A stretch of 64,000 bases of DNA from Malus domestica (GCF_042453785.1 NC_091671.1:29975001-30039000); one strand, 5' to 3'. Shown: positions 10,638 to 23,972, counted from the first letter of the stretch. Numbers and translations: made by a program. The notes: a model not told the origin generated them from the sequence alone.

Positions 10638-10799
10638 TGCTTTTTCAGTGCAGCTGCAGCAATCTTGTCATGATGTTATTATTATCTTGAACAGATGGCA
10701 TGACGGATTAAAAGTAGGTCGATTTGGCTGTGCATCCTTTTTCAGAAATGTTAAACTTGTTTATAAGTGGACAGCAAAATAATTTTGATGATAAATAAT

Positions 10800-10960
10800 A
10801 GAGAACTTTAATGAAAAGTATATAGTACTATTTATTTTAACAAAAAATCACATTTTTACACTAAAAAGTCAATCTTAGTACTATTCACTTTACCCTTTAT
10901 TTTGTCCTTATCATTAAAACTCAAAGTTTTCAAGCATTTTTCATTAGTTTTCCTTAAATA
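10800..10960. repeat. AT-rich MITE-like repeat (second copy at about 17147-17275)
   Basis: Shared phrases TAGTACTATTCACTTTACC and CATTTTTACACTAAAAA (reverse-complemented at 17147-17275) identify a small dispersed repeat. Ends were not resolved. Confidence 0.5.
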
Positions 10961-11213
10961 ATACTTATGTGAATATTTTATGTCTTCACTTTTTAATTTA
11001 ACTCAATTAAAAAATATCACTCATTCCTTAGTTTTAAAGCTCATGAAAAATTAATAACGTGTCAATTATTTTTTAAAACAATAAGACATGTGATAATATC
11101 ATTGGACAAAATTAAAATATAAGTATTCACTAGTGAGTACTCAAGTATTATCTTTTGATCATCATTTTTCTTATAATGGAGTATTAATTACTATCTTATC
11201 ATATATATTTCAT

Positions 11214-11359
11214 GGATAGTGTTATTCACATACTCATTTTTATTTCTCACACACACTTGTTAATTTTTTGTCATTAATATTCTTCAATTCATTCGATCAA
11301 ACGGTTAAAATTTGATAATGGTATGTGAGAAATAAAAATAAATGTGAATAGCATTATCC
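11214..11359. mobile_element. Mutator-type foldback MITE (146 bp)
   Basis: Terminal inverted repeats GGATAGTGTTATTCACAT / ATGTGAATAGCATTATCC with a perfect 9-bp target duplication ATATTTCAT (11205-11213, 11360-11368). Confidence 0.85.
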
Positions 11360-11368
11360 ATATTTCAT

Positions 11369-12345
11369 ATGAGAGAGACACACACACAAAACGTTGTTCG
11401 GCACTTCAACAACTACAAATCCTCCCTACACAAGACATCACCATGACATGTTTTGATATTTAAAATCTTCTCTACTTTTCCTTATTGTATTTTTTTTTTT
11501 TTTTTGTAATGGAAAACATAATTTCCTCTTCTAAGTGATGGTAGAGAAGAACTTACATACAACATGTTCGCAATTACTATGGCACCTCAAGTGACTTATA
11601 TAAGGTTACACAACCTTGTTTTTGTGGTCAGTATAAATTTATAAAAGACATTAGGCGCTAATCAAGTGGTAGGTTAGGGCCTAACGGCGCTTAAAACAGT
11701 GGGTCAAAATCACTACACTAAAAGTGAATCCATTTCATAAAAGTTTCTCAATAACAACTTATTTGACTTCTCCCATCACTTTTTCTTTTGGTAAATTTCT
11801 CCCATCAATTTGGTTGGGACATTTAGTTTACCACCTAAATGCTTTTGTTTAGTCACTTAATTCATTAGCTCAGCTACTCATCAAATTCATTGCAGTCTGG
11901 GGAAGAGAACTGTATATGCATATGAACGAGTCAACTGAGTCAACTAGTCAGTGGTCAAAGATGTCACATTGAAGCTTCATCACCAAGGAAAGAGATAAAA
12001 ACCACTTCTTCTACAACATGAATAAAGGTACAAAAAAAATCCAACTGGAACTTATTCCGGAGCTTCATTAATCATGGAAGACTTACAATACAAATGGCCC
12101 CGGAAGCACTCAAAGAATGATTTTAACTACAATCTCTCGCTTCTTTCAAGTTTCGCTATTGGGTCTCTCGCTCCTTGTCTAAAATGGAGTAGAATCCCGG
12201 AAATAAGACAGCAACTTCCCTGGAAGGGTGCCAACAGCCAACCCATCTTGCTATGCATCACATTTTCGTTCTCTGTGTGAATTTTTATGATACAAGCTCA
12301 CGCCATTTACATGTTCCTCCTGAGTTTGGAAGAACGTTTTGTCCA
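11369..12345. other. Intergenic region and probable 3' UTR of the galactosyltransferase gene
   Basis: It holds a long T run near 11490 and low-complexity AT DNA. The last 200-300 bases before 12346 are less AT-rich and probably include the 3' UTR of the minus-strand gene. No further gene is seen. Confidence 0.4.
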
Positions 12346-15300
12346 TTAGAAAGCTGCATTCCACAAAGCATTCTCACCTTCTCCACAGCGCTTGTGGACC
12401 TCCTTGATCCTCTCGGAAGACTTGCAAATCCCGCTGCAGCTCCAGTCAAATGAAGCAACGCAGACGTTGCCTGCCTGAGCCTTCCACTCACAATCTGTGG
12501 TAACAATTAACACCATTAAACTTGTAACTAAACGCTATGTCATGATAATATTTATTCCTAGTTTGAACTACCATTAACCTTTCTTCTAATATTGTTTTCT
12601 TTGCAATTCTAGACATGAAAACTTATCCCGCAGAAAACACACTGACCCACACCAATAACATTGAAATAGCACCATAGGTATTAACACAGGTGTTTCTCAC
12701 GCATGTTATTTAGCACACGATCAGCCCTGACCTTGAAGTCTTAGACACAAGTCAAATGAGAATGTATGCCATTAATGCAAGCGAACTGTCATGGTAAGAA
12801 AAGCTCTATCAATCGGAGGATCTGAACTAAGACCTCATGATGTCTTATATGAGCTGATGGCCACGATGATTAGGTGTGTATTGCAACTGGTATCAGCCAA
12901 ACAATGTGTGGCAATTAAGGGGGCTGTAATCAACCCATAAAACAATTCTAAATGCTCTGGAAGGTTTAGTTGATCTGACATTTTAATGAACAATAAAATG
13001 GCTGATAACTCCCTGTGGGGCCTACACGGCTGCACCTTGTATAACATGTAAGCCAATGGTTTATGTCACGACCACCAAACTTTGTCCCTTCCCAGTGTGC
13101 TACATAGTTAACAATGTGTAACCTAAATAAATGATTTCAACTTGTTTGCTCTAAGTGTTAAAATTAAACATGACCATATGAAACAGAAACACAACGTTGG
13201 AGCCATGGAACATGTAACAACCTATGTTAATCAGATCTTTGGCACCCGAACTTTATATTTTTCCCAAAGCTATAAGAGCCTAATCAAGACCAAGCGAATT
13301 TAGAAAAATGGGGCAAAACAGATGGATATGAGATTACCAGGTGGTGTTCCACAACATAATCTCCGGTCATCAATCTGCTCCACATCCAATCCAATGAACC
13401 ACGAACCCAAAGAAACATCCTCATTCGCATATTTGTGTAGCACATGCCTAGATGATTAGCAAAATGTAAGAAATAAGAAAGGCCCTAAAGGGTAGACATA
13501 ATTTGAGCAGAACGATTTCCACTACATAAAATTTGGAAACATACTGGTTGTTTGATATGTAATTAGCCAAGTCTTTTGAGATAGCATAGAGCTGTCCTGT
13601 GGCATGACGGAAATACTTGTTCCCTTCCGCTCCGAATTTCCAGTACTCGGGCTCATGATATCTTACTCCCCTGTCAATAAACAAGTGAGGTAAGGGAAAG
13701 CATGCCACAAATGTCTAGCTGGTTTAAATAATTCAAGAGTGTACAACTCACTTTTGAGCAAGGACTGGACCAGATTTCATGCATCCAATATACACCCTGG
13801 GTTTTGTTCGGTGTCTAGCTAAAGTTGCTCCAAGTGTTCCTGAAATTATATGATGAATGAACTCACCATTAAGAAGAAATAGAGAACGATAACAGAAAAA
13901 GTTATTACACACTAGCTGGAGATCAGAATGTGCCCATAGAAATGACAACACTAGTGACTCCTTAAACAGGAGTGATTCTGGTTTGGTATTGTTGTGCTTT
14001 GAAAAAAAGTTGCTTTTGCTGTGCTGTGAGAATAAGCGGTTGTGAAATAAAACTGTAGAGTGTTTGGTAAACTTTTTTGTAAAAATGCTTTTGAAAAAAA
14101 AAACAGTATTATAGTGTTTGGTAAACTTTTATGTAAAACAGATGTGAAAAAAAACTGGTTTTTCAAAGCTGAGTTTTGCAGCTTCTTGTTTTTGGCTTTT
14201 TTTCACCCAAAACTGTGAAAAAAAACTGAAGCTGAATGTTTACCAAACACAAAAAAGCTGGGAAAAAGCTCCCAGCTTTTTTTCATATCAGCTTTTTTTT
14301 TAATCACCTCAATCCCAAACTGCACCTTAGGATGTGTTTCGGAAAAGCCAATTTCCAGTTTGTGAACATTGAAAAGACATTTTTTGAACAGAGAAGCCTG
14401 ATGATTATATACCTATATTTACATGTACATCATCATCAACTTTGACATAGAAATCTGCGTCCCACAAAGCAACAGCAGTGGCAAAGAATATCTTCGTCTT
14501 TGCTGACAATTCAAGATAGCCTTCAACATGATCCTACTTTCATCAAATTTATGAAAACAAAATTGATTAGCTTTTTCCTCATACCAACACATTACGAAGA
14601 TGTCTCACATTGTTTATATGTGCTCCTCCATCAGATAAAAGGATTTAACGAACTAGCTGAAAGGATAAAGGCTTTACCAGCCGCATAATGTCACCATGCC
14701 TCTTCTCCTCTGCTTCAATAGCTCTATCAAGGATACCACCTGATGTAGCACTAGCAATGGATAGAAGAAAAAACAGATCAGGCTTTCTTCCTTAAAGGTT
14801 TTAATTTGTTTTTTTCTTTCTTAAGAAGAGGAAAGCATTTCAACATTGAGATGACTATGTATGATACAATAAAAACATAGACAATTTAGGGTAAATCATG
14901 TGATCAACATTAACTTTGAGATAAAAAAATGTATTCAATTCTACCACGTTGTATAATTTCCAAAATGTTTCTAATAAAATAGATTGTTTATTCCATATCA
15001 AAAATCCCAATAGGAAAGAATCAAATTCCACGATCTTCTAGTGAAAGACTGACACCTACCTACATGAAGTCTATAGAAGGGAAAACCTAAACAAGAATTC
15101 AAAAGTAAATTGTTATTCACCAATAGAATTGAACTCAAACACCCACCTGTGACCTATTACGAAGCGAACTACAATGCCCTTTTTTTCCTCAAGCTGCTTT
15201 CTTTTATCCGCTATATAGTAAAGACAAAGTATAAGGGAATTGTCAGAGGCATTCACATATAATTAGAAAATATAAAGAAAGTAGGTTGTCGATAAAAAAC

Positions 15301-16730
15301 CTTGAGGCATCCAAGTAGCACGAACTGAATCTCTGCGCTTTCGACTGCTAAAAGCAGTGTTTATTCCTACGACCATCAAATACTTTCTTTTATTTCTTGT
15401 CGCGGGAATTCTTAAATTTTCTGCAATCGGTGAACCACTAAGTATAGATTCCTGTGCAGCCTTTGCAGCAGCTAATTCCATCTCCAAATTTGAAATTTTT
15501 TTATCCAGCGTGCTGCAATTTCGACGAGTCATAAGACATAATGTTGAGTCAACTTCAACAAAATGAGTTGAGCTGCAGCATGACTTACTGTATAGCGTGA
15601 TGAGTCTTTGAAACTTCCCCATAAACATCCTTTGGTTCATATTCTACATCCTTCTAAACAAAAACAACAGAAAACATGAATAAACAAATAAAGAAAAGGT
15701 AAATACACAGCTGCTTAGATAAAAGGTACTTACAATTGTTGGATCACAACCAGAAACTAACTTGGGTGTTTCATTGTCAACCCTTGTTGTCCTCGATACG
15801 TCTTTAATTTCAGGCACTGACCACATTCTGTTGGCAGAATCCATTTATTTTTAATTAGTATACCACACGTCTGGAATTAAAAAAACTCTACCATAGAACA
15901 CGCTACTTCGCTTCTGATAAAGTTCGAGTAAAAACATGTTTTGATGGAAATGTATGTCCATTTTTGCAGAAAAAAAAGCTGCATACAGTAATCAGAATGT
16001 GAAGATTAAGTACATAAACGATGTTATCAAAAACCAATATCCTAGTTTGGAAATTACGCAGGAGTCGCCCCATCAGCACATTTTCCGGCATTGAGAAGCA
16101 AAGGGAGGGAAAGAAAGAGACTAGGGAAGAAGGGAGGGCGCCGCGGAAGACGGTGACTTAGTACTTGTGAAGAAGGAACAACAGACTCATCTCTTGAATT
16201 AAACAATTATGACAAAACCTGATTACTAGAATGATGTCTGAATTGAATCTTTGGATCTATTATATGAAATTCAGATCCATCCTAATCTCATAATTGTAAG
16301 GGACAACACAATCTTACCAATTCTGCGAGAAAATAAAAGGGAAAATTCAACCAAAAAACAATAAACAGTAATACCACTAATTGAAATATAAACTAGTCTG
16401 CCATCATCAGTAATCACTACTTTAAGATACTAACAGAAAAATTAAGAAATACACCAATGATGCATTCATTACAAAAACCCAGAAGAGATTTAAGGGAAAA
16501 CAAAAGCTACCCACTTCACCAAATGAAATTAATTAATCATTTTTTTCTGGGATTTTAAAGAAAAATCGAAACTTTAAATATGTAGAAATTCAAATAATTT
16601 ACCTATCAGAGAAGAGCATTCCAGCACAAAAGCAACCAATACAAAACAAAAGTGTCCATTTCCGAGACACTGCACTCTTCGAAGCTGCTGCCTCTCCTCC
16701 TCCTCCTCCTCCTCTGCTCTTCAAAGACAT
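12346..16730 (-). CDS. B3GALT: Beta-1,3-galactosyltransferase (GT31), 11 exons, 409 aa
   Basis: Golgi type II membrane enzyme that transfers galactose from UDP-Gal in beta-1,3 linkage, probably to glycoproteins or arabinogalactan proteins. Exons: 16603-16730, 15734-15827, 15589-15653, 15301-15512, 15147-15210, 14678-14750, 14413-14533, 13752-13839, 13545-13670, 13338-13447, 12346-12494. They sum to 1,230 nt and every join is GT-AG with matching phase. Domains: short cytosolic head with a Gly run (from a TCC repeat), signal anchor [16 protein letters not shown] (about residues 23-39), DUF4094 stem ([18 protein letters not shown]), then the GT31 fold: [14 protein letters not shown], metal-binding KVDDDVHVN (Asp 245-247), [35 protein letters not shown] (about 333). 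The cysteine-rich end RLCCGTPP...DCEWKAQ is complete. Length is usual for Arabidopsis B3GALT1-8 relatives. Intron 7 holds a MITE-like repeat. No defects are seen. Confidence 0.95.
13975..14335. repeat. MITE-like repeat inside B3GALT intron 7
   Basis: AT-rich, with repeated GTGTTTGGTAAACTTTT blocks and a local palindrome (AGCTGGGAAAAAGCTCCCAGCT core). Left and right ends share TTTGGTATTGTTGTG-type and CAAACAC motifs. A related copy lies at 32640-32800. Confidence 0.55.
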
Positions 16731-17422
16731 TCTTCTCTCTAATCCGACCAGTCAAGCTAAACCAGAGCAACACTCATTTACCAATCCCAAGTCAATGGAG
16801 TCAACGCACTCGTTTGACCCAAAATTCAGATCCAGAAACCCACGTTCCTTAAAAAATCCCAAGTGGCTCCTCTGAGTGCTCGACACCACGGAGGTTCTGG
16901 TTTTGTCGGTGGGTTTCTGAGTGTTGTGTTTGTATGTATGAAGTTATAGAGCAGGTGGAGGTGCGCGGAGGTTAGGACAAGGACCAACAGCTGGGATTGA
17001 AACTTGAGATACTGACTTTTTATATTCAATTTTCTGTCGCGAGTTGTACGTTTTAGTTTCCATACTTCGATACGACTTTCCAACAACCCTATTATTTGCG
17101 AAGGATTTTACCCAAGAATTTTTCAAAGAGAAGTTTGAGTTTTAATAACGAAGATAAAATAAAAGGTAAAGTGAATAGTATTATAATTAAATTTTTAGTG
17201 TAAAAATGTAATTTTTCGTTAAAGTGAATAGTACCAAAAATTTTTCGTTAAAGTTCCCATTTTTCAATGTACCGTGAACATAAATCGGTATACTAAATAT
17301 TATAATATAAATAAATGGATATTCAAAGAAAAATAATAATTTAATTATTTGTATTATGACATTTAGACTACTAAATCATGTTTTGAACATGAAAAATCTC
17401 TGTATAGCTGCCTCTAAATATT
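16731..17422. other. B3GALT 5' leader/promoter region
   Basis: It lies upstream of the minus-strand start. 16740-17100 is higher in GC and probably holds the 5' UTR and core promoter; beyond 17147 a MITE-like repeat begins. The open frames here (for example 16826-17086) show no family resemblance. Confidence 0.4.
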
Positions 17423-17626
17423 GGACAAGGATTGTCTGCCCTCCCGTGCTCTCTTGTTTGTGTGGTTACGGTTAAGTCACGTCAACATTTTATATTACTA
17501 TTTATTTTTGTCTTATTATCTCTATAAAAAAAACAATATAAAATATTAACGTGACTTAACCGTGACCATACAAAACAAGAGGGCACGGGAAGACACCGGA
17601 AGTGGGAGGGCATACAATCCTTGTCC
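17423..17626. mobile_element. Mutator-type foldback MITE (204 bp)
   Basis: Ends GGACAAGGATTGTCTGCC / CAATCCTTGTCC, nearly full-length palindrome, with a perfect 9-bp target duplication CTAAATATT (17414-17422, 17627-17635). Confidence 0.92.
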
Positions 17627-17635
17627 CTAAATATT

Positions 17636-18839
17636 GTATACCTCTCCCATGTGAGTCTTTGAGTAATTTTTTAGCCTAAAATGGCAGGGCTATGAGGCTA
17701 TATTTAGGAAGAGAAAAAAATTGTAATTTTACATGTATACAATACAATATAAGTTTGTCAATGACGAAGAAAACTTATATGAAATCGATTAGAGATCGTT
17801 GTATTTATTTTTGGGCGAAAGGGAGGAAGGAATTTATCCTTTACAGCTATGTCAAGACCCTATGAAATTTTCCCTTCAATTTTGTTAGCATTTTGGTAGG
17901 AAATGTGGTAGTAGCGTTGCCAGAGGCACTGTACTCTAAGTTTTCGTGATTAGTCGAGGAAGACTTACTTGACAAATCATGTGATAGAATTGGAAGAGAT
18001 AGAAACAAAAGCATATGTTTTCCGTGATAGGTAAAAGTTTTGTTTGTCGATAAACGACAGAAAATAACTTGCAATGAAGTTGCTCGTTGTAAGTCACAAT
18101 ACAAACAACCACACTAGTAAGTTATTCTCATCATGTTAAATTGCAAAAAAAAAAAAAAAAAAATTAGCGAGTATAAGATACTCCGAACTATTGCTCATTG
18201 TCTAAACCATAGAATTGACACCCACAAGGTTTACTTACGCTTTCTGACATCCACAAGAACATTGCCTAAACCCTAACAAAGCATATAAAAGAAAAGTTGT
18301 GCACAAGTACATAGCAATGGAACAAAATTTGAAAGGGTTAAAAGCGTGTTGGAAATTGTAATTTAACTCATAGAGGGCTTTCGATTTTGCACAAATATGA
18401 TACAAAACAACTTCACGGGACCACAACCAAGTTTTATCTTTTCTTCTCTTCGGTTTCATAATTTTATTTTATTTTTTGGTGGACCAAATCAAAATTTACA
18501 TTTTAAGTTTAGAAATGATTTTATTAGCTGTACTTGTAAATTAACCAAGTTCGTAATTAGAAAATTAATAGAATACTTTGCATTGCAAGTGAAGAAATGC
18601 AAAATGTTTGTTGAACCAGATTGTCATCTCACATGTTAGCATAAGGTGTAGAATTAATTCATTCATTTTAGAGAATCAAAAGGTGGACTTTTTTTCCTCT
18701 GATTAAATTGATTTGTCTTTTGGAAGAGAAATTTTCTCGTGTCATTAACAAACAACGTGACAATGTTGTCCGTTAGGCGAACGGTGTATTTTCAAACACT
18801 TACGAACGTGTGATAAAAGATTATTGAACAATAACGTTG
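17636..18839. other. Intergenic, no gene recognised
   Basis: AT-rich, with a poly-A run near 18146. Short open frames on both strands lack family features. Confidence 0.4.
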
Positions 18840-19003
18840 TTTTTTTTTTTAATAAATGAAAAAGGGGTTGAGGAATTGACTAAACCTTACAATGGGCTGA
18901 CAATAATGTGGTTCAAATTCACTTTTGAAGATAATTGAACTTAAGACCTCTCACTTATAAGTGACGATGAGTACCACTAGATCGTCGTACTAAGTGGCTA
19001 AGA
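18840..19003 (-). mobile_element. tRNA-derived SINE
   Basis: Read on the minus strand: CTTAGTACGACGATCTAGTGG (A-box region), then AAGTGAGAGGTCTTAAGTTC (B-box), then a tail through a T-rich end. Same family as 22299-22463 and 26960-27210. Confidence 0.7.
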
Positions 19004-19699
19004 ATAAAGTTGTTGAGATTATATTCAGCTTTTTAGCTATAATGGTATTTAAGATTGGCATAACTCCTTACTTTGGTTTTTGAGATTTGAAATCGATAGA
19101 AGTGGTCTATGAGTTTGTCCACCATTAATCATTTTGATCTTTCCGTAAAAAAATCTCTATTAAATAAGAATAAAATGACAAAAATACTCTTGATATTTTT
19201 TTTCATATCATTTTGGCTCATTGTTTATAATTAAATTGAGAATATTTTGTCATTTATCATATTTAATGGAGATTTTTACAAAAAGACCAAAGTAATTGAT
19301 AGTAAACAAATTTTAAGACCGCATCTATCAATTTGATATCTCAATTACTAAAATAAAAGGTTATGTCAACTTCAGGAACCTTTTTAATTAAAAAACCAAA
19401 TATAATTATATGACGAAAATCAGTCAAAGACCCCATCTACCCTTACGCACCAGAAGGTGGCATGTACTCGTGGAGCACGTGTCAAGAACATGATGACTCA
19501 AATAATTGATTTTACAGATCAACGACGGACCCCAACCAATGAATTGTCAATACTTTCAAGTGTAAGGGCCTTTGTGTAGGGTTATAACCTTTTTGGTATA
19601 GGGTCATAATCATTAATCAGAACCTAGAACCTTTGGTTATGTTCATAAATCACAAGTCCTAATCCTGGATATCTATAAGACAAAGACAAGTTAGAGGGT
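19004..19699. other. Intergenic, no gene recognised
   Basis: AT-rich spacer. Parts resemble a dispersed repeat (TTTTGATCTTTCCGTAAAAA), with no clear ends. Confidence 0.35.
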
Positions 19700-19708
19700 G
19701 AGGAAATT

Positions 19709-19929
19709 GGACAAGGATTGTCTGCCCTCCTAGTTGTGGTGCATTTCTATGCCCTCCTATTTTGTGCGGTCACGGTTAAGCCACGTTAATATTTTATATT
19801 TTTATTGTTTTTTGTCTTATTATCTCATTAAAAAATTAATATAAAATGTTGACGTGGCTTAACCGTGACCGCACAAAATAGGAGGGCATGGAAGGGCACC
19901 ACAACTAGGAGGGCAGACAACCCTTGTCC
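19709..19929. mobile_element. Mutator-type foldback MITE (221 bp)
   Basis: Ends GGACAAGGATTGTCTGCC / CCCTTGTCC. The arms are almost perfectly self-complementary around TTTTTTGTCTTATTATCTC. Perfect 9-bp target duplication GAGGAAATT (19700-19708, 19930-19938). Sister of the copy at 17423. Confidence 0.95.
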
Positions 19930-19938
19930 GAGGAAATT

Positions 19939-20883
19939 CGCAAGTCCCTCACTTTTATAGAAAGCTACATTCTATTTCTACATTCCTCTTTTGCTCTTTC
20001 CCTTATTATCATTTGCTAATTACAAGGTTATATCCTACACAAAGGATTCAATGTTGAAGTCGCCTTGAAAATTGTCTATAAAAAATCAACCAAATTGAAA
20101 ATGATGCAGCCCATTGACTAACGTACGTAGCAATAATTCTTAAAAAGGAACGTATATATGGAGTTGTAAGGTAGATTTTTCGAGTTTGGTATAATCAAAA
20201 CTTTTATTTCAGCCATTATTATTGGAGTTGAAACTTTCACAGAATTTGTGAGTCGAGGAGACAAAATATATGGGGTCTATGTAGTAAGTAATGAGGTTAC
20301 ATGCAAACGATATGGGTCAACGAGAATGGCCAAAAATTTGGGAGTTGAGTATGGAAGATTTGAGCGTACTTGGTGTTAGACATCGGTCCATCTCGTCCTC
20401 GAGACTATATCGATCTGTGTAAGTCATACGCTCATTAGCAAGTAAATATGTAATCATTGTCGTTACTATCGTAAAACAAGTCATGTGTACGAGGCAAGAA
20501 ATTGCTTATTAGTATGTGCTTACATATCTACTTCCTAATTATTGTGTGTGATTAATCCATTTTGTGTTTAGATCGATAAGTCACATGTCACAACCATTCA
20601 TTTCATATGATCCTTCTTTTTGAGTATATACAAAATTATAAATACAACTCATCCATGTTTTGGTGTACAACAAAAAAATCTTGGGTGTTGCAGAGTATCA
20701 AATACTTCAGATATTGTAATCGTTAGATTTTGATTTTATATTCTTTAACAAAGATTTAACAGTAAAAATACTCAGAGTACACAAGAAAGTCTTCACGACA
20801 TAAACCCTTAGCCTTAGGCTAGGTGATATGGAGACAAAAGGAGCCCACAAAAAACTCAGTGACAAATTAGAGAGAGTATACTA
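19939..20883. other. Intergenic, no gene recognised
   Basis: No coding signal or repeat ends resolved. Confidence 0.35.
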
Positions 20884-20889
20884 TGTATT

Positions 20890-21115
20890 AAGGGGTTGTT
20901 TAATAACCATTTCGTTTTTAGTTTTTAGTTTTCAATTTTTTAAAAACTAAAAAATAAAAAATAAAAACTCAAGGCCAAATTTTGCAAACTCAAAAATGTA
21001 GTTTTTCAGTTTTCATTTTCTTTAAGATTAAAAATTAAGATTAGTTACCAAACAAGATATTATTTTCAGTTTTTAGTTTTCAAACAAGTGAAAACAAAAT
21101 AATGGTTACCAAACG
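20890..21115. repeat. Foldback MITE-like repeat
   Basis: Left TTGTTTAATAACCATTTCG and right ATAATGGTTACCAAACGG are inverted copies around Phe/Lys-type AT repeats (TTTTTAGTTTTCAATTTTT). The target duplication was not resolved. Confidence 0.5.
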
Positions 21116-21149
21116 GTTTTTAAGTAAATTGAACATCTAAAGTATCAAG

Positions 21150-21600
21150 CAGCGCATACTTGTGAGGGCTCCCTCTCAGTCTTTGAACCCATGCGCGGTA
21201 GTTGCCGCCCTGCCAGCCACCGTGCCCACCCCACCGCTACAGAGTACCAAGCCGTATGGCTGCGGCTGCTGCCTTCCACCGTAAGCATGATGAGCAACTT
21301 CAATTAACCGATAGGCCAAGCCCAGTCCCAGATCCAGGACCAGGCCCAGGCCCAGGCATCCGACTAACCCACTTTTTGCTGATGAAATAAAGAGGAAGGT
21401 GCGTTACACGCGTGTGAGCTGCATGTGGTATTTGGAGAAGAAAATTGAGGTGGAAATAAAGAAATTGCGAAGATTCTGGGAATGATACAAATCATTTTTA
21501 AATAGAGTCGGAGGAAGTGAGGAAAGAGCTGAGAAGTTTGGCACTCAAGGACTTGGAATCCTTCCACCAAGTTGGAAAGGCTGAGGCAAGTTCTACCTTC
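21150..21600 (+). other. GC-rich gene-like island, unidentified
   Basis: Base composition jumps above the neighbours (GCCGCCCTGCCAGCCACCGT near 21204). It includes a CCCAGG hexamer run near 21335-21355 and a stretch whose plus reading (VSCMWYLEKKIEVEIKKLRR, about 21415-21475) has a charged, helix-like composition, broken by stops. It may be a decayed gene or retrocopy; the family is not recognised. Confidence 0.3.
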
Positions 21601-22298
21601 CTTCGTGTCTTAAACCTTTGATGTTGATTTTTACATATACAAAAGCGAGATCGTTTATCCTGTTGATTTATAGTTATCGACAGATGAAGGTCTTATAATA
21701 AATTTGTAAAACATATGCGCATAGTGGCGACCGCAATAGGGACAATGAGATAGCCTTCCATTAAACTTTTGTCAAATGTAATCCGACCATAATGTTTTTT
21801 TATATTTTCTTTTCTTTTTAAATGGAAGTGGTCAAGTTGTTTGACGTATACAAGCTCACAAATGTCTATATATTAATTTGATAAGTATGCCAATCATATT
21901 TTTATAGTAGCGAAGTTCTGATTTCACCTCTTCACATGTGCATGAGCGATTGTGTTTTGAAAAACTCTGTAAGCAAATATTTTAAGTGAGAAAAGGAGGT
22001 TGGCTCTTCTATCTTGGATCGTATGTCGACATAGCAAATTAGCAATGGTGTAAAGTGTAGGCAAAGGTAATAGATTAAAAGGGGAAGATCGCACTAAGCA
22101 TTAGAGCCATGCATATGTGATAGAGCACTAAGCTACCTTATATGGCTGCTAAGTTTGTTTTTATGTGATGTCCTAGTAAATATTATAAATATGCTCTTCT
22201 CCAAGTGACTTGTAAAGCTTTATTTATTTGTTTATTTTTATCTCAAATTTGTTCAAAATGTTGTAATTAGTGATTATTTAGGACTGTGTAATTTATTT
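21601..22298. other. Intergenic, no gene recognised
   Basis: No coding or repeat structure could be defined. Confidence 0.35.
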
Positions 22299-22463
22299 TT
22301 TTAACAAACGATATTATCTACACTAAAAGGGAGAGTGTGTCTTAGCCTCATAATAGGTTAGCAATAATGTAGTTCAAATTCGCCTTTGGCGAAATTCAAA
22401 CCTAAGACATCTTATTTACAAGTGAAAAGAAGTACTACTATACCGTAGTGCTAAGTGACAAGA
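22299..22463 (-). mobile_element. tRNA-derived SINE, near full length
   Basis: Minus strand: CACTTAGCACTACGGTATAG, B-box region AGATGTCTTAGGTTTGAATT, body CTAACCTATTATGAGGC, 3' end TTTTAGTGTAGATAATATCG then GTTTGTTAA. It shows the complete order of the family. Confidence 0.75.
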
Positions 22464-23515
22464 CTTTGTAAATTTAAAGTAGAAATTCCAATAGAGTTTG
22501 GAGACCATCATAATTATTATAAATAAAGGCACATTTCTCACAAATGGTTCACTACCCTATTTATAACTATTAGATGAGTTTAAAGTTCGATATCTATTTG
22601 TAGTGGATAGACACACAAATCTCGAAATTTAAATTCATCAAATAATAATAAGTAAGGTGATGAGCATTATTACCATTTGAGGGTAGTGAGCAAAAATACA
22701 TTCTTTTAATATATGCCAGTCAACTCTACAAAATATCGAAGGGAAAAAAAAGTTGTGTACATTATCAAATACAATCCAAAAACCTAGCAAAACAATTCAT
22801 GCAAGTAAAATATAGTACATCGTATATATGCGGTCCAATATATTAGTGGATAAGGTATTGAGTTTTTACCCATGCATCAGGAGATAAATATTTTGACAAA
22901 TACCTTTACACTTGTTTTTAGCCTTTAGATTAATTCTCATCGAATGGTCATAAATAAGAGGTAAGATGACTCATCCTTAATTAACGTGGCTATATGTATA
23001 TGGAAATAAAAATAAACTTGAACTAATCAAAATAATTTCAGAAATAATATTATGTTGAAAGAGTAAAAACGTTAGTCTTGTTTTCCTCTTATCCTGTAGT
23101 TATAAGGACATCTCCAACTGAAAGAGTTAAACATAGTTCTGTCTAGAATTATGGTCCTATAAAAAATTATTTTTAAATAAACAGTGACACACTATATTCA
23201 TATATCATCTCCAACCAAAAGGTGCTAAACATAGTCCTCCCAATAATTTATTAATTTTAAGTTTATACTTTAAATTTATTAGTTAATATAGTTGAACTAC
23301 CGTTGAATATTTTCAAATACAATTGTTGAATTTGAAGCAATTATTGCTATTGAGTAGTTTGACCCCAAAAAATGGCTAAGAGGGGGCTACAATATTTGGC
23401 TAACCTGATGCTCATTTGGCCAAATAATAGTCTGGTGGATTCCATAAAATTATAGCCTATGCATTGGTTTTTTGAACAAATCATGCTATTTTGTGGCTTT
23501 TGAATCTTTAGCCCT
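22464..23515. other. Intergenic, no gene recognised
   Basis: AT-rich. Near 23110-23530 lie phrases typical of small repeats (CATCTCCAACTGAAAGAG; CATCTCCAACCAAAAGG), possibly another decayed MITE. Confidence 0.35.
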
Positions 23516-23524
23516 CTCCATTAG

Positions 23525-23746
23525 GAGAAATTTTTAGGTGTTCCCGTCACCCCACATCACCATGAACACTTGGTGTACCCATCCAATCAGGGGATGCCAC
23601 GTTTCCCATTAAAGAATGTTTCTGATTTATTTTTTAAGAAAATCAATTAAACAAACACTTTAATGGGAAACGTGGCACCCCCTGATTGGATGGGTACACC
23701 AAGTGTGAAGGTGATGTAGGGTGACGGGAACATCTAAAAATTTCTC
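23525..23746. mobile_element. Mutator-type foldback MITE (222 bp)
   Basis: Ends GAGAAATTTTTAGGTGTTCC / CTAAAAATTTCTC. Long arms including GGGTACACCAAGTGT and its complement. Perfect 9-bp target duplication CTCCATTAG (23516-23524, 23747-23755). Confidence 0.93.
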
Positions 23747-23972
23747 CTCCATTAGAGATGACCTAACTTATACTCCTCCAGCGTAAAATTATCAATATAT
23801 ATAGAAGAAGATCTTGGAAAATTAAATTGATAAGAAGAACAGAGTCATTCATGATAGACACTCATACCTGTCATAGTTATGAGTTAGTGATCGAGTAGTA
23901 GTACAAGTCGGAGAACGGTGGAAGGTAGGGAGAGGAGTTCATATATTTTGTTAGTTTGGCAATGATTTTCAG

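Noticed and set aside
15263..15640. 125-aa minus frame as an independent small gene
   Set aside because: It is exon 4 of the galactosyltransferase with parts of two introns; the spliced 11-exon model explains it fully.
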